26,021 nt of DNA. Source: a virus. Position numbers and translations under genes: made by a program. Shown in pieces: positions 8,530 through 15,741 of the stretch; position 1 is the stretch's first letter; every line of letters begins with the position of its first letter. The notes under the pieces were generated by a model, which was not told the DNA's origin, searched no databases, and saw nothing but the letters and a program-made list of their open reading frames with translations. The DNA is taken from IMG/VR virus record IMGVR_UViG_3300035703_000383, positions 1 through 26,021 of that record, one strand, 5' to 3'.

Positions 8530-10395
8530 TCAGGCGGTGGTGGCGTCCTTGATGACGGCGAAGGACTCGGGGTGGCGCAGTGCCACGTCCACGTCCTGCA
8601 GCGCCACCACGCGCACGGTGCCCGAGGTGCTGTTGGTGTAGGGATCCACCATCAGATCCAGGCCGCCCCACATGCCGATCAGCAGATCGTTCCAGTTGCC
8701 GAACAGCACCGAGCTCAGTGCGGTGCCGGTACCCTTGGTTCCGTTGCTGGGCACGGCGTTCGTCACGAAGGCGTTGTAGCCGTTGACGCTGTTGCCGTCC
8801 TGCCAAACGCGCTGGCCGGTGCCCGGGCCGTCGATGAAGGTGCGCTTGAGCTTGCCGCGCACTTTGGCGTTGGTCAGGTAGTTCAGGCTGCCGACCGCGG
8901 CGTTGGCGAAGGCCACGTTGGTTTCCAGGTCAACCACCGAGTCCCAGGTGATAGCGCCACCGTCGGTTCCCAGCGGAAGGGTGTAGACCTGGCTGGTCTG
9001 CAAGATGCCTCGCGGCTCATTGGACATGCCGGAGCCGTTGATGGCAGCGCGCTCGATCTCCAGCCCCAGGACGGTGGCCAGGTCGTTGCGGACCATGGCT
9101 TCCACGTCCAGGCTGGACTGCAGCAGCAGCTTGCGGCTGATGTCGGTGAAGGCGCCGACCGTCTTGGGTGTCATCGGCACCTGGTCGAAGGCCTGGGTGC
9201 TCTCCGTAGGGGAGTTGCCCTCAGCCACCCAGTAGGCGGTAGCTGCACCGGTGTGACGGGGGATGAACACGTTGCCCACCAGGCCGGTCATCATGCGCGT
9301 GCCCATGCCGGACAGCACCATGGCGTTGCGCAGCAGGGTGATGAAGTCGGCAGACAGGAGATCGTCCGACACCGTGGCGCCACCTGCGGCCAGCACGCCG
9401 GCGCTGAGGTCGCGGCGCAGCACATCGCTGGGAACCATGATGCCCTTGACGGCGCGGCCGGAGGTCTCGGCGGCGGCGCGGCTGGCCTCGAGCTCGAAGG
9501 CGGCGGCTTGCTGTGCGCGCTGGTCCTGGGGGTTGGCCAGGGCGTTGAGCACCCGCAGGAAGCTGTAGCGCTGCGTCTCGGCCTTGGTCATGCCCACATC
9601 GGCCGTCGGCTTGCTCTGGGTGGCCAACTTGTCCATCAGCTGCGCCCGGAACTCTTCGGCACCCTTTCCGGCCTGGATGGCTTCCATGGCCAGCTCGACG
9701 CCGCCTTGGCTCTTGAATTGCGCGCCGATGGCAGCAATGGTCTTGGCATCGGCCGAGCGATCGGCCACCACGGATTCAGACATGGTCTTTTCCTCTTGGA
9801 TGACGGCCTCTGTGGCCGCCGGGGTTTGGGGGGTCTCTTCGGCCTTGGTGGCCTCGGAGGTCGCCGCCGGAGCGGGGCTGTTGTCGGCTTGGTCTGCGCG
9901 GCCCACGCCGACCGTGGGGTCGGCAGGAACGGCCACCAGGCTGACTTCGAAGGGCTCCCAACGCACGACGCGATAGGTGCCCAGGCCGTCTCGCTCGCTC
10001 TCGAGCTTGGCCTCGTGAATCACATAGCCGACGCTGACATTGCGCCGGATGCCGTCGACCACGTCCTGGAAGATCTCGCTGGCTCGCGCGCTTCTCCCGA
10101 AGCGCACCTTGGCGCGGGCCACCCGGTCCGCGCCAATGCTCACCTGCTCAATCACCCCGACGACGTCACGGGCGTCGTGATCCATCAGGAGTGGGCCGCC
10201 CACGGTGAGGCGGTCCATCTTGATGCTCTCGGGCGCGTGATCGAGGATTTCGATGCCCCAGCCGCGCTCGTATGGCTCCTCCGAAGAGAAGGCGAGCTCG
10301 GCCGTGCGGGCCTCGACGTCGATCACAGCGCGCTTTTCCACACTCAGCAGCCGCGTGGCGCGGGTGCCGGGTGCATAGCGTGTGGTGATGTCCAT
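8530..10395 (-). CDS. Fused HK97-type prohead protease and major capsid protein
   Basis: A 621-residue single frame. Residues about 15-165 match the HK97-type prohead protease fold (S78/U35): a histidine in LLMDHD (H73), a serine in RRNVSVGYVI (S121) and FEVSLVAVPADPTVG at 149-163. A Pro/Ala/Thr/Glu-rich linker follows (about 167-203). From residue 205 (MSESVV) comes a helical scaffold-like delta region, then an HK97-fold capsid protein (GIMVPSDVL, FIPRHTGAATAYWVAEG, MTPKTVGAFTDISRKLLLQS, AAINGSGMSNEPRGIL, VALQDVDVALRHPESFAVI). It builds the shell and matures it. I start at the ATG at 10395; the frame is open to 10461. That ATG has no Shine-Dalgarno and follows a hairpin, whereas internal M205 has a strong one, so a separate 417-residue capsid protein is likely. 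Confidence 0.95.
   Translation of the reverse strand: MDITTRYAPGTRATRLLSVEKRAVIDVEARTAELAFSSEEPYERGWGIEILDHAPESIKMDRLTVGGPLLMDHDARDVVGVIEQVSIGADRVARAKVRFGRSARASEIFQDVVDGIRRNVSVGYVIHEAKLESERDGLGTYRVVRWEPFEVSLVAVPADPTVGVGRADQADNSPAPAATSEATKAEETPQTPAATEAVIQEEKTMSESVVADRSADAKTIAAIGAQFKSQGGVELAMEAIQAGKGAEEFRAQLMDKLATQSKPTADVGMTKAETQRYSFLRVLNALANPQDQRAQQAAAFELEASRAAAETSGRAVKGIMVPSDVLRRDLSAGVLAAGGATVSDDLLSADFITLLRNAMVLSGMGTRMMTGLVGNVFIPRHTGAATAYWVAEGNSPTESTQAFDQVPMTPKTVGAFTDISRKLLLQSSLDVEAMVRNDLATVLGLEIERAAINGSGMSNEPRGILQTSQVYTLPLGTDGGAITWDSVVDLETNVAFANAAVGSLNYLTNAKVRGKLKRTFIDGPGTGQRVWQDGNSVNGYNAFVTNAVPSNGTKGTGTALSSVLFGNWNDLLIGMWGGLDLMVDPYTNSTSGTVRVVALQDVDVALRHPESFAVIKDATTA
9783..9797 (-). promoter_or_regulatory. 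Internal ribosome binding site and start for separate capsid protein
   Basis: On the minus strand AAGAGG (9797-9792) stands 8 bases before an in-frame ATG (9783-9781, MSESVV). This is a near-ideal Shine-Dalgarno inside the protease-capsid frame, just after the low-complexity linker. Starting here gives 417 residues, close to a normal HK97-type capsid precursor with its delta domain. Capsids need hundreds of shell subunits but few proteases, so an internal start makes biological sense. The site is seen; its use is inferred. Confidence 0.6.
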
Positions 10396-10412
10396 GTCGC
10401 CATGTTGGCGAC
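10396..10412 (-). promoter_or_regulatory. Hairpin immediately before the protease-capsid start
   Basis: GTCGCCA-ACA-TGGCGAC is a perfect 7-bp stem with a 3-base loop that ends directly next to the ATG at 10395. It fills the place where the ribosome binding site should be, and no purine-rich Shine-Dalgarno is visible. It may keep translation of the full protease-capsid fusion low compared with the internal capsid start. Confidence 0.5.
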
Positions 10413-10414
10413 GA

Positions 10415-10449
10415 TCGGCGCGGTCGATAAGGCAAACGGCCGCGCCTGG
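10415..10449 (-). repeat. 35-bp dispersed repeat, copy 1
   Basis: Identical over 35 bases to 16310-16344. It lies 20 bases upstream of the protease-capsid ATG. On the transcript GGCGCGG pairs with CCGCGCC, with an inner CG/CG after one mismatch and a 10-base loop (TTTGCCTTAT). No T-run follows, so it is not a standard terminator. See the matching copy and the finding. Confidence 0.85.
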
Positions 10450-10457
10450 CGGCAGCT

Positions 10458-10715
10458 TCAAATGGCGCCGCAGAGGATCAGTCCTTCGTCATCCTCAACC
10501 GGCTGGCGGGCAATGATGGGCATGGGCGGTCGCCAGGCCAGGCGCGGCTTGATGCGGGCTGGCTTTCGAAGTGGGACGCGGCCGGTGCCGCCGGTGCTTC
10601 CAAAGATCAGCGGCTGCGGCTCTTCCTCTCGGAACACGCCCTGCAGCGCCAGAATGATGGCGCGAAGCGGAAGCGGCACGAAGCCGCGGCTTGCGATCAG
10701 TAGGCTGTTGCGCAT
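10458..10715 (-). CDS. Small hypothetical protein before the capsid gene
   Basis: An 85-residue basic, proline-rich frame (MRNSLLIASRGFVP ... DDEGLILCGAI) with an ATG at 10715, 13 bases after the preceding stop. It sits in the run of small late genes without gaps, which supports it being translated. I recognise no domain. The Pro/Arg-rich middle (PLRKPARIKPRLAWRPPMP) suggests an extended or disordered protein. The 35-bp repeat begins 8 bases after its stop. Confidence 0.5.
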   Translation of the reverse strand: MRNSLLIASRGFVPLPLRAIILALQGVFREEEPQPLIFGSTGGTGRVPLRKPARIKPRLAWRPPMPIIARQPVEDDEGLILCGAI

Positions 10716-10728
10716 GGGCGCCTGAGGG

Positions 10729-11094
10729 TCAAGCTACGCGCTCGATGCGCGTGGCGGTGGTGTTGACGTTGGTAAAGGTCAGGTCCACGCCGCCGCCAGT
10801 CTCGCCTTCGGGGCTGACCAGGCGTGGTGCGCCCAGGCCCAGGCGCTCGTGGGTGTCGCGTAGGGTCACCTCGCGCGATCCGTCCCACAGCAGCTCGCCA
10901 CTGCCGACGATCTCCTGACCTACCAGGATCAGCACCTGGTAGGCGCCGGCGGCCAGGGCGGCCGGGATTGAGGCGGTGTAGAAGCCCGCCTGGTCGGTTT
11001 TCGCCATGGGCACCGAGCCCGCGGCCACGCCGTCGCGGTACAGGCGGGCCACCGGCTGGGCGCCAGGGTCGGTGATGGCGTGAATGAGGCTCAC
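10729..11094 (-). CDS. Hypothetical late protein, beta-sandwich-like
   Basis: A 121-residue frame from a GTG at 11094, two bases after the preceding stop. The pattern LYRDGVAAGSVPM, GFYTASIPAALAAGAYQVLI and GSGELLWDGSREVTL resembles small Ig- or carboxypeptidase-regulatory-like beta-sandwich modules found in phage structural proteins. It lies among fibre-like genes between portal and capsid, so a capsid decoration or head-fibre part is possible. The start has only a weak ribosome binding site and is probably coupled to the upstream gene. No firm family. Confidence 0.6.
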   Translation of the reverse strand: MSLIHAITDPGAQPVARLYRDGVAAGSVPMAKTDQAGFYTASIPAALAAGAYQVLILVGQEIVGSGELLWDGSREVTLRDTHERLGLGAPRLVSPEGETGGGVDLTFTNVNTTATRIERVA

Positions 11095-11096
11095 GA

Positions 11097-11576
11097 TCAG
11101 AAGGTTACTTTGACTCTGCCCAGAAGGTCGATGTCCTGGGTCTTGCCGATGCCAGCAGTGCCGCCGATGCGCTTGCGGGTGAAAAGGCGCGTGCCGTCAT
11201 TGGCGGCCGGGTTCGTGCCGTTCAAAGCCCCGGAGCTCACGCCGATCTCGTACAGCACCACAGTGCTTCCGGGCGTCGTGCTGATCTCGGTGGTCAGGAA
11301 GGTCGCTTCGAATTGGAAAAATGGATCGGACGCCGCATCCTGGCCAGTGGTCTGCACGACGTTGGCGGCGGTTTTCCAGTAGCTGTTCGTGCTGGCCTGG
11401 CCGGCGGCGTTGTTAGCCGTGCCGCCGCCGAGCTTGTTGATCGCGTAGGAGGGCCCGGCGCCATCGACCGCATCGTTGGTTCCGAAGCCCAGAGAGTCCA
11501 CGACAAAACCGGCCTTCGGCCCAGAGCCGATGGTGCGGTCGCGCAAAATGAAAAGTCCGTTGTCAACGACCGGCAT
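11097..11576 (-). CDS. Hypothetical structural-type protein
   Basis: A 159-residue frame with a strong GGAGG ribosome binding site before its ATG at 11576. It is Gly/Ala/Thr/Asn-rich with no charged clusters (LGGGTANNAAGQASTNSYW, FEATFLTTEISTTPGSTVVL), typical of beta-structured virion proteins. It is the third of six small genes between portal and capsid. A decoration, fibre or adhesin subunit is plausible; I do not recognise a named family. Confidence 0.65.
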   Translation of the reverse strand: MPVVDNGLFILRDRTIGSGPKAGFVVDSLGFGTNDAVDGAGPSYAINKLGGGTANNAAGQASTNSYWKTAANVVQTTGQDAASDPFFQFEATFLTTEISTTPGSTVVLYEIGVSSGALNGTNPAANDGTRLFTRKRIGGTAGIGKTQDIDLLGRVKVTF

Positions 11577-11578
11577 GG

Positions 11579-11791
11579 TCAGCCTCCACAGTTGCAGAAT
11601 GGAATGATCGGCCCGTAGGGCGAGCCGTCTGGATCTAGGGCCTGCCGGAATGATCCGGCCACGATTCTTTCCACCGCCACGCCCTCGCGCTCAACGATGG
11701 TTTCGGAGAACACCTCCGACCCGCACCGCCGACACCTGGCCACCGCAGAGGTGTCCATCTGCCGAGGCTGGGGCATCTTGAGGCTTTCCAT
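11579..11791 (-). CDS. Small putative zinc-binding protein
   Basis: A 70-residue protein whose ATG overlaps the previous stop (TGATG at 11791). Two cysteine pairs, C20/C23 (ARCRRCGSEVF) and C66/C68 (PFCNCGG), could bind one metal ion as a split zinc ribbon. Small metal-binding proteins of unknown role do occur in phage late operons. No catalytic motif is seen, so the function is unknown. Confidence 0.6.
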   Translation of the reverse strand: MESLKMPQPRQMDTSAVARCRRCGSEVFSETIVEREGVAVERIVAGSFRQALDPDGSPYGPIIPFCNCGG

Positions 11792-12903
11792 CAGTACGTC
11801 CTTGAAGCGTTGACCACCATCCAGGCGCGGAAAAAGCTCGCAGTATTGCCCGCGCCCAGGCCTGTGCCGCTGGTCACAGTGCCGGTGGCTCGAATCTGCA
11901 GCGCTGAGAGCTTGGCGTTGTCCTGCCCAACCAGAGCGGTGATGTCGATAGTCCGGATGCCCTTGGCGGTTGCCGGAGTGTTGTGGGTGTAGAAGGTCGT
12001 GAACGTCGTGCCATCCAGGCTGTACTGATACTGGATGCTTGTCGTCGGTTGCGCAATGGCCACGCCAGCGGTAGCCCCTTGCGTCTCGACAAACAGGTTC
12101 ACATTGGAGATGGTCAGGTCCCCCAGGCGAACATCCTGGAAGCCCAGCGTGATCGTGCCGGTGACGGTGTTGTTCGTGGTGCCTGCCAAACCGCTGGCCG
12201 TGGCCGCGAGGGTCGCCGCCGTGCCGGTCGTGTTGCCCAGGCTGTTGTTCGGATTCGTCCAGCCGGTGCTGGCGACCACCGCGTTGGCGTAGCCGGTCAG
12301 GTTGGCCGTGATCGGCTCCACCACGATCTGCATGGGCACGGTGTTGTCCTGCTCAATCACTGCGGCGGCCAGGCCCTCTGTGATGGCGGGCACCGACTCC
12401 ATGGCGTTGGCCCTGACATCGATGCGCACGGTCTCGATTTGCTCAGGAACTTGCTCCGGTGTTGCAAACAGCAGGGCCTGAATGGTGTCGCGGATTTCGG
12501 GCAGGATTTCGTTGGACTGCGTCGCCAGGGCTAAGCGGTCAGCCTGGCCGGGGACCAGCTCGGCGATCATCGGCCGCACGGTGGTGCGGATCGTCTCGAT
12601 CTGCGCCGGGTTGATTTCTTCGGCGCGGACCAGCAGCGCGGCGATCACCTCCTCGATCTGCGGCGGCACGGCTTCCGTCGGGCGGACAGCAAGCACATCG
12701 CGCACGGTCTGGCCGGGAACCACCTCGGGGCGGTCGTAGGTCATTCGCTCGCGGGTGACGGTGTCGCCGCCACCACCACCCACGACGGTGGGCTCGAAGA
12801 AGGCCTCCTTGATCTGCCCCTGGTCGAGTACCAGTACGGCTGCGCCGCCGGCGGGGATTGCCCCCTCCGAGACGGTTCCGTCAGGCTGGACGATCAGCGG
12901 CAC
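11791..12903 (-). CDS. Putative head-fibre or decoration protein with tandem repeats
   Basis: A 370-residue protein starting with GTG at 12903. Three zones are visible: a short N-terminal beta region ending in a GGGGGD hinge (about 1-47); two and a half tandem units of about 54 residues (62-116, 117-170, 171 on), each opening with VP and holding an IETxR-type helix; and a Gly/Thr/Asn-rich beta domain (about 210-370; WTNPNNSLGNTTGTAATLAA, YQYSLDGTTFTTFYTHNTP) like phage fibre heads. The layout of stem plus beta head suggests an elongated surface protein. Its location between portal and capsid argues for attachment to the head, but this is inference. Confidence 0.7.
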   Translation of the reverse strand: MPLIVQPDGTVSEGAIPAGGAAVLVLDQGQIKEAFFEPTVVGGGGGDTVTRERMTYDRPEVVPGQTVRDVLAVRPTEAVPPQIEEVIAALLVRAEEINPAQIETIRTTVRPMIAELVPGQADRLALATQSNEILPEIRDTIQALLFATPEQVPEQIETVRIDVRANAMESVPAITEGLAAAVIEQDNTVPMQIVVEPITANLTGYANAVVASTGWTNPNNSLGNTTGTAATLAATASGLAGTTNNTVTGTITLGFQDVRLGDLTISNVNLFVETQGATAGVAIAQPTTSIQYQYSLDGTTFTTFYTHNTPATAKGIRTIDITALVGQDNAKLSALQIRATGTVTSGTGLGAGNTASFFRAWMVVNASRTY

Positions 12904-12915
12904 GGCTCAATTCAC

Positions 12916-13419
12916 TCAGGCCCGAAGGATGTGGTCGTCGATCTCGGTGGTGATCGCGGTGGCGGTATAGGCTCGGCCCAGGTACTGGTGCAGCTTGTTC
13001 GTCCCTGTCACCGGCGTCATGGTGTAGCCCCCGGGCACGGTGTCGGAGAGGTACACCCGCGCGCCGGGGGTGAGGCCGGTGGCGTTGGTGTTGCTGCCCT
13101 CAAAGTAGACGGTGACGGCCGCGCCGCTGGCTGCAGAGGTTTTCACGAACCCCACGGCCGGGCTCCCGCCGGGGCTGGCGGACGCCTTGGAGGCGGTGCC
13201 GGCCGGTGTGATGTACACGAAGTCTCCGGCTGTCAGAGACTCGCCCGCGGTTGTGGCGAACACATCGGCTCCAATGCCTACGGGAAGCAGTGACTCATCG
13301 AACTTGCCGGAGGCGTCCAGCGCCGGGATCTTCCCGCCCTGCGCTGCAGTTCCCCCGGTGACGGTGCCCTCAACCTCTTGCTCGATGCCGCTCAGCAAAG
13401 CGATGTACTTGTCTGCCAT
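12916..13419 (-). CDS. Putative phage fibre or decoration protein
   Basis: A 167-residue protein with ATG at 13419 preceded by GAGGG. Begins MADKYIALLSGIEQEVEGTV, then a segment GGKIPALDASGKFDESLLPV that resembles the linker found in many phage fibre and head-associated proteins. A C-terminal beta domain follows (DFVYITPAGTASKASASPGG, ARVYLSDTVPGG, HQYLGRAYTATAITTEID) reminiscent of capsid-decoration proteins. Likely a virion surface protein. Homologues seem common in phages, but I cannot name the family with certainty. Confidence 0.65.
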   Translation of the reverse strand: MADKYIALLSGIEQEVEGTVTGGTAAQGGKIPALDASGKFDESLLPVGIGADVFATTAGESLTAGDFVYITPAGTASKASASPGGSPAVGFVKTSAASGAAVTVYFEGSNTNATGLTPGARVYLSDTVPGGYTMTPVTGTNKLHQYLGRAYTATAITTEIDDHILRA

Positions 13420-13420
13420 T

Positions 13421-13795
13421 TCAGGCCCTCACGATCACGTTCTGAATGTCGATCCAAACCTCGGTTGCGCTGCGGGCGTGCCCGATGCGCTGGCTGAACA
13501 CGCCGACCTGAGACGACGTGATCTGGCCATCAAGCCCAAGGAATAAAAGCGCCCCCGGCGTCCAGTTCCAGCCGTCGTTTTTGAGGGCGCCAGCGTGCAC
13601 AACACGCACAGGGCCACCAGGTAGAGCGGCGTGAGCAGTAAATCCCACAAGACGGCCAGCGTGATCGCGCACGCCCGCGCTGGCGTAGTCAGCCAGGCCG
13701 GCTTCATCAGTGAGCACCCCATGAAAGGCCAGCAGCGCGGGGCCGGCCACCAGGCTGGCCGATGGCTGCCGCGGCGCGATCGGTGCGGCCAACAT
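13421..13795 (-). CDS. Hypothetical structural protein after the portal gene
   Basis: A 124-residue protein whose ATG overlaps the portal stop (TGATG at 13797-13793). The C-terminal half (NWTPGALLFLGLDGQITSS, SQRIGHARSATEVWIDIQN) has the W-TPG-LLFLG pattern common in phage fibre or decoration proteins. It leads the run of six small genes and is tightly coupled to the portal. Probably a virion surface part; the role is inferred from look and position. Confidence 0.65.
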   Translation of the reverse strand: MLAAPIAPRQPSASLVAGPALLAFHGVLTDEAGLADYASAGVRDHAGRLVGFTAHAALPGGPVRVVHAGALKNDGWNWTPGALLFLGLDGQITSSQVGVFSQRIGHARSATEVWIDIQNVIVRA

Positions 13796-15741
13796 CAGGC
13801 ATCGCTTTCCACCGCCACCGAGCTGCTGATGCGCCCGGCGCTGTCGCGCGTGATGGTGGTTTCGGTCTTGCGGGACGGCAGGGTGAGCTCGACGGCCGCC
13901 GGCTCGATGGTGGCCTCAACAGTCACTTCGGCCGGTGCCACGTTCACGATTGGAGCGGCCACGTTCACCACGGGTGCCTGGGCATCCACCCGCACCTCGG
14001 TGGGCGCGATGTTGACCACTGGCGGCGGCTGGTCCGGCAGCTTGATTTCGGCCTTCAGCTCGGTCTGAGCTGGGGCGATGTGGTTGTGGATCTCGATGGG
14101 CTTGGCGGGCTGGCCGTTTGCCGTGCGGCGCTCCAGTTCGTCTACCTTGCGCTCGATGCGCTGCCAGACGCGGCGCAAGACGGCCGACCGCCCGCGCGCC
14201 TGGTTGTCGTCATCGGCTTCCTCTTCCTCGGTCTGGTCGCCTTCTTCATCAGGCGCGGCGCGGGGTGCGGGCTGCGACGCTGCGCCCAGGGTCACGCCGT
14301 AGCGGGCGGCCATCTGCGCCTCGCGCTGCTTGGTGGCCATGACGTCCTCGATGTCGACGCCATTCTTGGCCGCCACGTCGGTGGCTGTGGTCAGCCCGGC
14401 CTCGATGGCCAGGATCGAGGCCTGCACGTCCTTCATCGGGTCCACCCACTGCCAGCGGCGGGCCATGAAGCAGTGCTCCCGGAACTTGTCGAGCTTGGCC
14501 ATCGGCAGTGGCGCCGGGCCATTGCGAGAGGTCTGAGTGATGGCGCCGGCGGCGATTCCGACCTGCAGCCAGGCGTCGAAGATCGGGTCGACAACCGACT
14601 CGATGAGCCAGTCCTGCAGCATGATCCACTGATCGCGCTCTTCCAGGACGCCGCTGCGGATTGAACTGTAGTTCACACCCTCCAAGTCGTTGCTCAGGGT
14701 GTTGTAGGACACGCCCAGAGCAGAGCTGATGCCTCGCAGGGTGGCTTTGATGAACTCACCGAATTGTTCGTGGGGGTACTGCGGGTCGTAGCTCTTGAAA
14801 TCCGTGCCGGGGGGCAGGACGCCGAACTCACCCGGGCTGGCCGAGGTGTAGGGCACCTCGTGCTCATCGGTGGAGTCGGTGAGCGTGTCGGGTTGCTCGG
14901 TGGTGAAGAAGCCCATCTTCGCCGCGCCGATCCGCGCCGCGATCACCGCAGCTTCCCGGTAGCCCGCCAGGTCGTTGAGGCGCCGCATGGCGGCATGGCC
15001 CCAGGGGTAACCGCGGGTCTGCTCGAGCTCCAGGGGAAGGAAGGCGTGGATGACGTCGCGGGCCAGCACGCGCTCGGTCTCGCCGGCGGGCTCGGTGCTG
15101 TAGGCGTTGGTCGGCAGGTTCTGCAGCAGGTGGTAGGCCACTGGCTTGTGGAACTGGTCGACCTCAACGCCCATGATGATGGCGTTCTGGTTGCCCGTGC
15201 GGGCCCGGTTGCAGTGCACGTCCAGACGTTCAATGTCCAACAGCTGCAGCTGCAGACCGTAGGTTCCGCGGCCGCGGTAGACGCGGATCAGCAGCTCGCC
15301 ATCCCGGGCCAGGGCCACGACGGCCGTGCGCAGCAAAGTCCACAGGCCGGACCGGCCGGCCACATCGCATTCGGTGGGCTTGGCCCATTTGATCCAGTGG
15401 GTCTCGATGGCGCTGGCCGCCTGGCCGTCGACCACCGGGCCGCCGGCGGTGACGTCCACTGGCTTGCTCTGCAGCGTCATGCCTGGGCCGATGATGTTGG
15501 CCGCGCACATCGCCAGGAATCGCTTCATGTATTCGTTGTCGCGGGCCATCTGGCGGCTGCGGCGGCGCAGCAGGCGCAGGTCGTTACGCAGTTCCTGATC
15601 GATTGCCGAGTCGGCGGCGGCCCATGCGGCGGTGAGGCGGTCAACCTTGGCGGCTTCAAAGCGGCGGCGGCCTTGCGGCTTTTGCAGCGGTGAGGGGTTG
15701 GCAAAGGCGCGGAGTCTGTCCAGCAGGGACGGCGTCGGCAT
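13795..15741 (-). CDS. Portal protein, lambda gpB type
   Basis: A 648-residue protein; I start at ATG 15741 (MPTPSLLDRLRAF), which overlaps the preceding stop as TGATG, although the frame is open further upstream. Lambda-type portal signatures: RRRSRQMARDNEYMKRFLAM, then NIIGPGMTLQSKP, DGELLIRVYRG, LQLLDIERLD, PWGHAAMRRLNDL and FIKATLRGISSALGVSYNTL, then WQWVDPMKDVQASI. It forms the dodecameric DNA entry ring and binds terminase. The body ends near residue 500. About 130 extra residues follow: an acidic EEGDQTEEEEADDDN run, a coiled-coil-prone stretch and a Val/Pro-rich repetitive tail (APVVNVAAPIVNVAPAEVTV), longer than lambda B (533 residues). Confidence 0.95.
   Translation of the reverse strand: MPTPSLLDRLRAFANPSPLQKPQGRRRFEAAKVDRLTAAWAAADSAIDQELRNDLRLLRRRSRQMARDNEYMKRFLAMCAANIIGPGMTLQSKPVDVTAGGPVVDGQAASAIETHWIKWAKPTECDVAGRSGLWTLLRTAVVALARDGELLIRVYRGRGTYGLQLQLLDIERLDVHCNRARTGNQNAIIMGVEVDQFHKPVAYHLLQNLPTNAYSTEPAGETERVLARDVIHAFLPLELEQTRGYPWGHAAMRRLNDLAGYREAAVIAARIGAAKMGFFTTEQPDTLTDSTDEHEVPYTSASPGEFGVLPPGTDFKSYDPQYPHEQFGEFIKATLRGISSALGVSYNTLSNDLEGVNYSSIRSGVLEERDQWIMLQDWLIESVVDPIFDAWLQVGIAAGAITQTSRNGPAPLPMAKLDKFREHCFMARRWQWVDPMKDVQASILAIEAGLTTATDVAAKNGVDIEDVMATKQREAQMAARYGVTLGAASQPAPRAAPDEEGDQTEEEEADDDNQARGRSAVLRRVWQRIERKVDELERRTANGQPAKPIEIHNHIAPAQTELKAEIKLPDQPPPVVNIAPTEVRVDAQAPVVNVAAPIVNVAPAEVTVEATIEPAAVELTLPSRKTETTITRDSAGRISSSVAVESDA

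Noticed and set aside
10396-10461. Upstream extension of the protease-capsid protein to a TTG at 10461
   Set aside because: The frame is open and reads the repeat-encoded AVCLIDRADRRQ, but no ribosome binding site supports the TTG. Kept as an alternative because that peptide is shared with the Mor-like protein.
8572-10725. A 717-codon plus-strand open frame across the protease-capsid gene
   Set aside because: It is His/Gly/Ala/Val-rich with no domain and lies exactly opposite a gene with clear protease and capsid motifs; GC-rich DNA gives such shadows.
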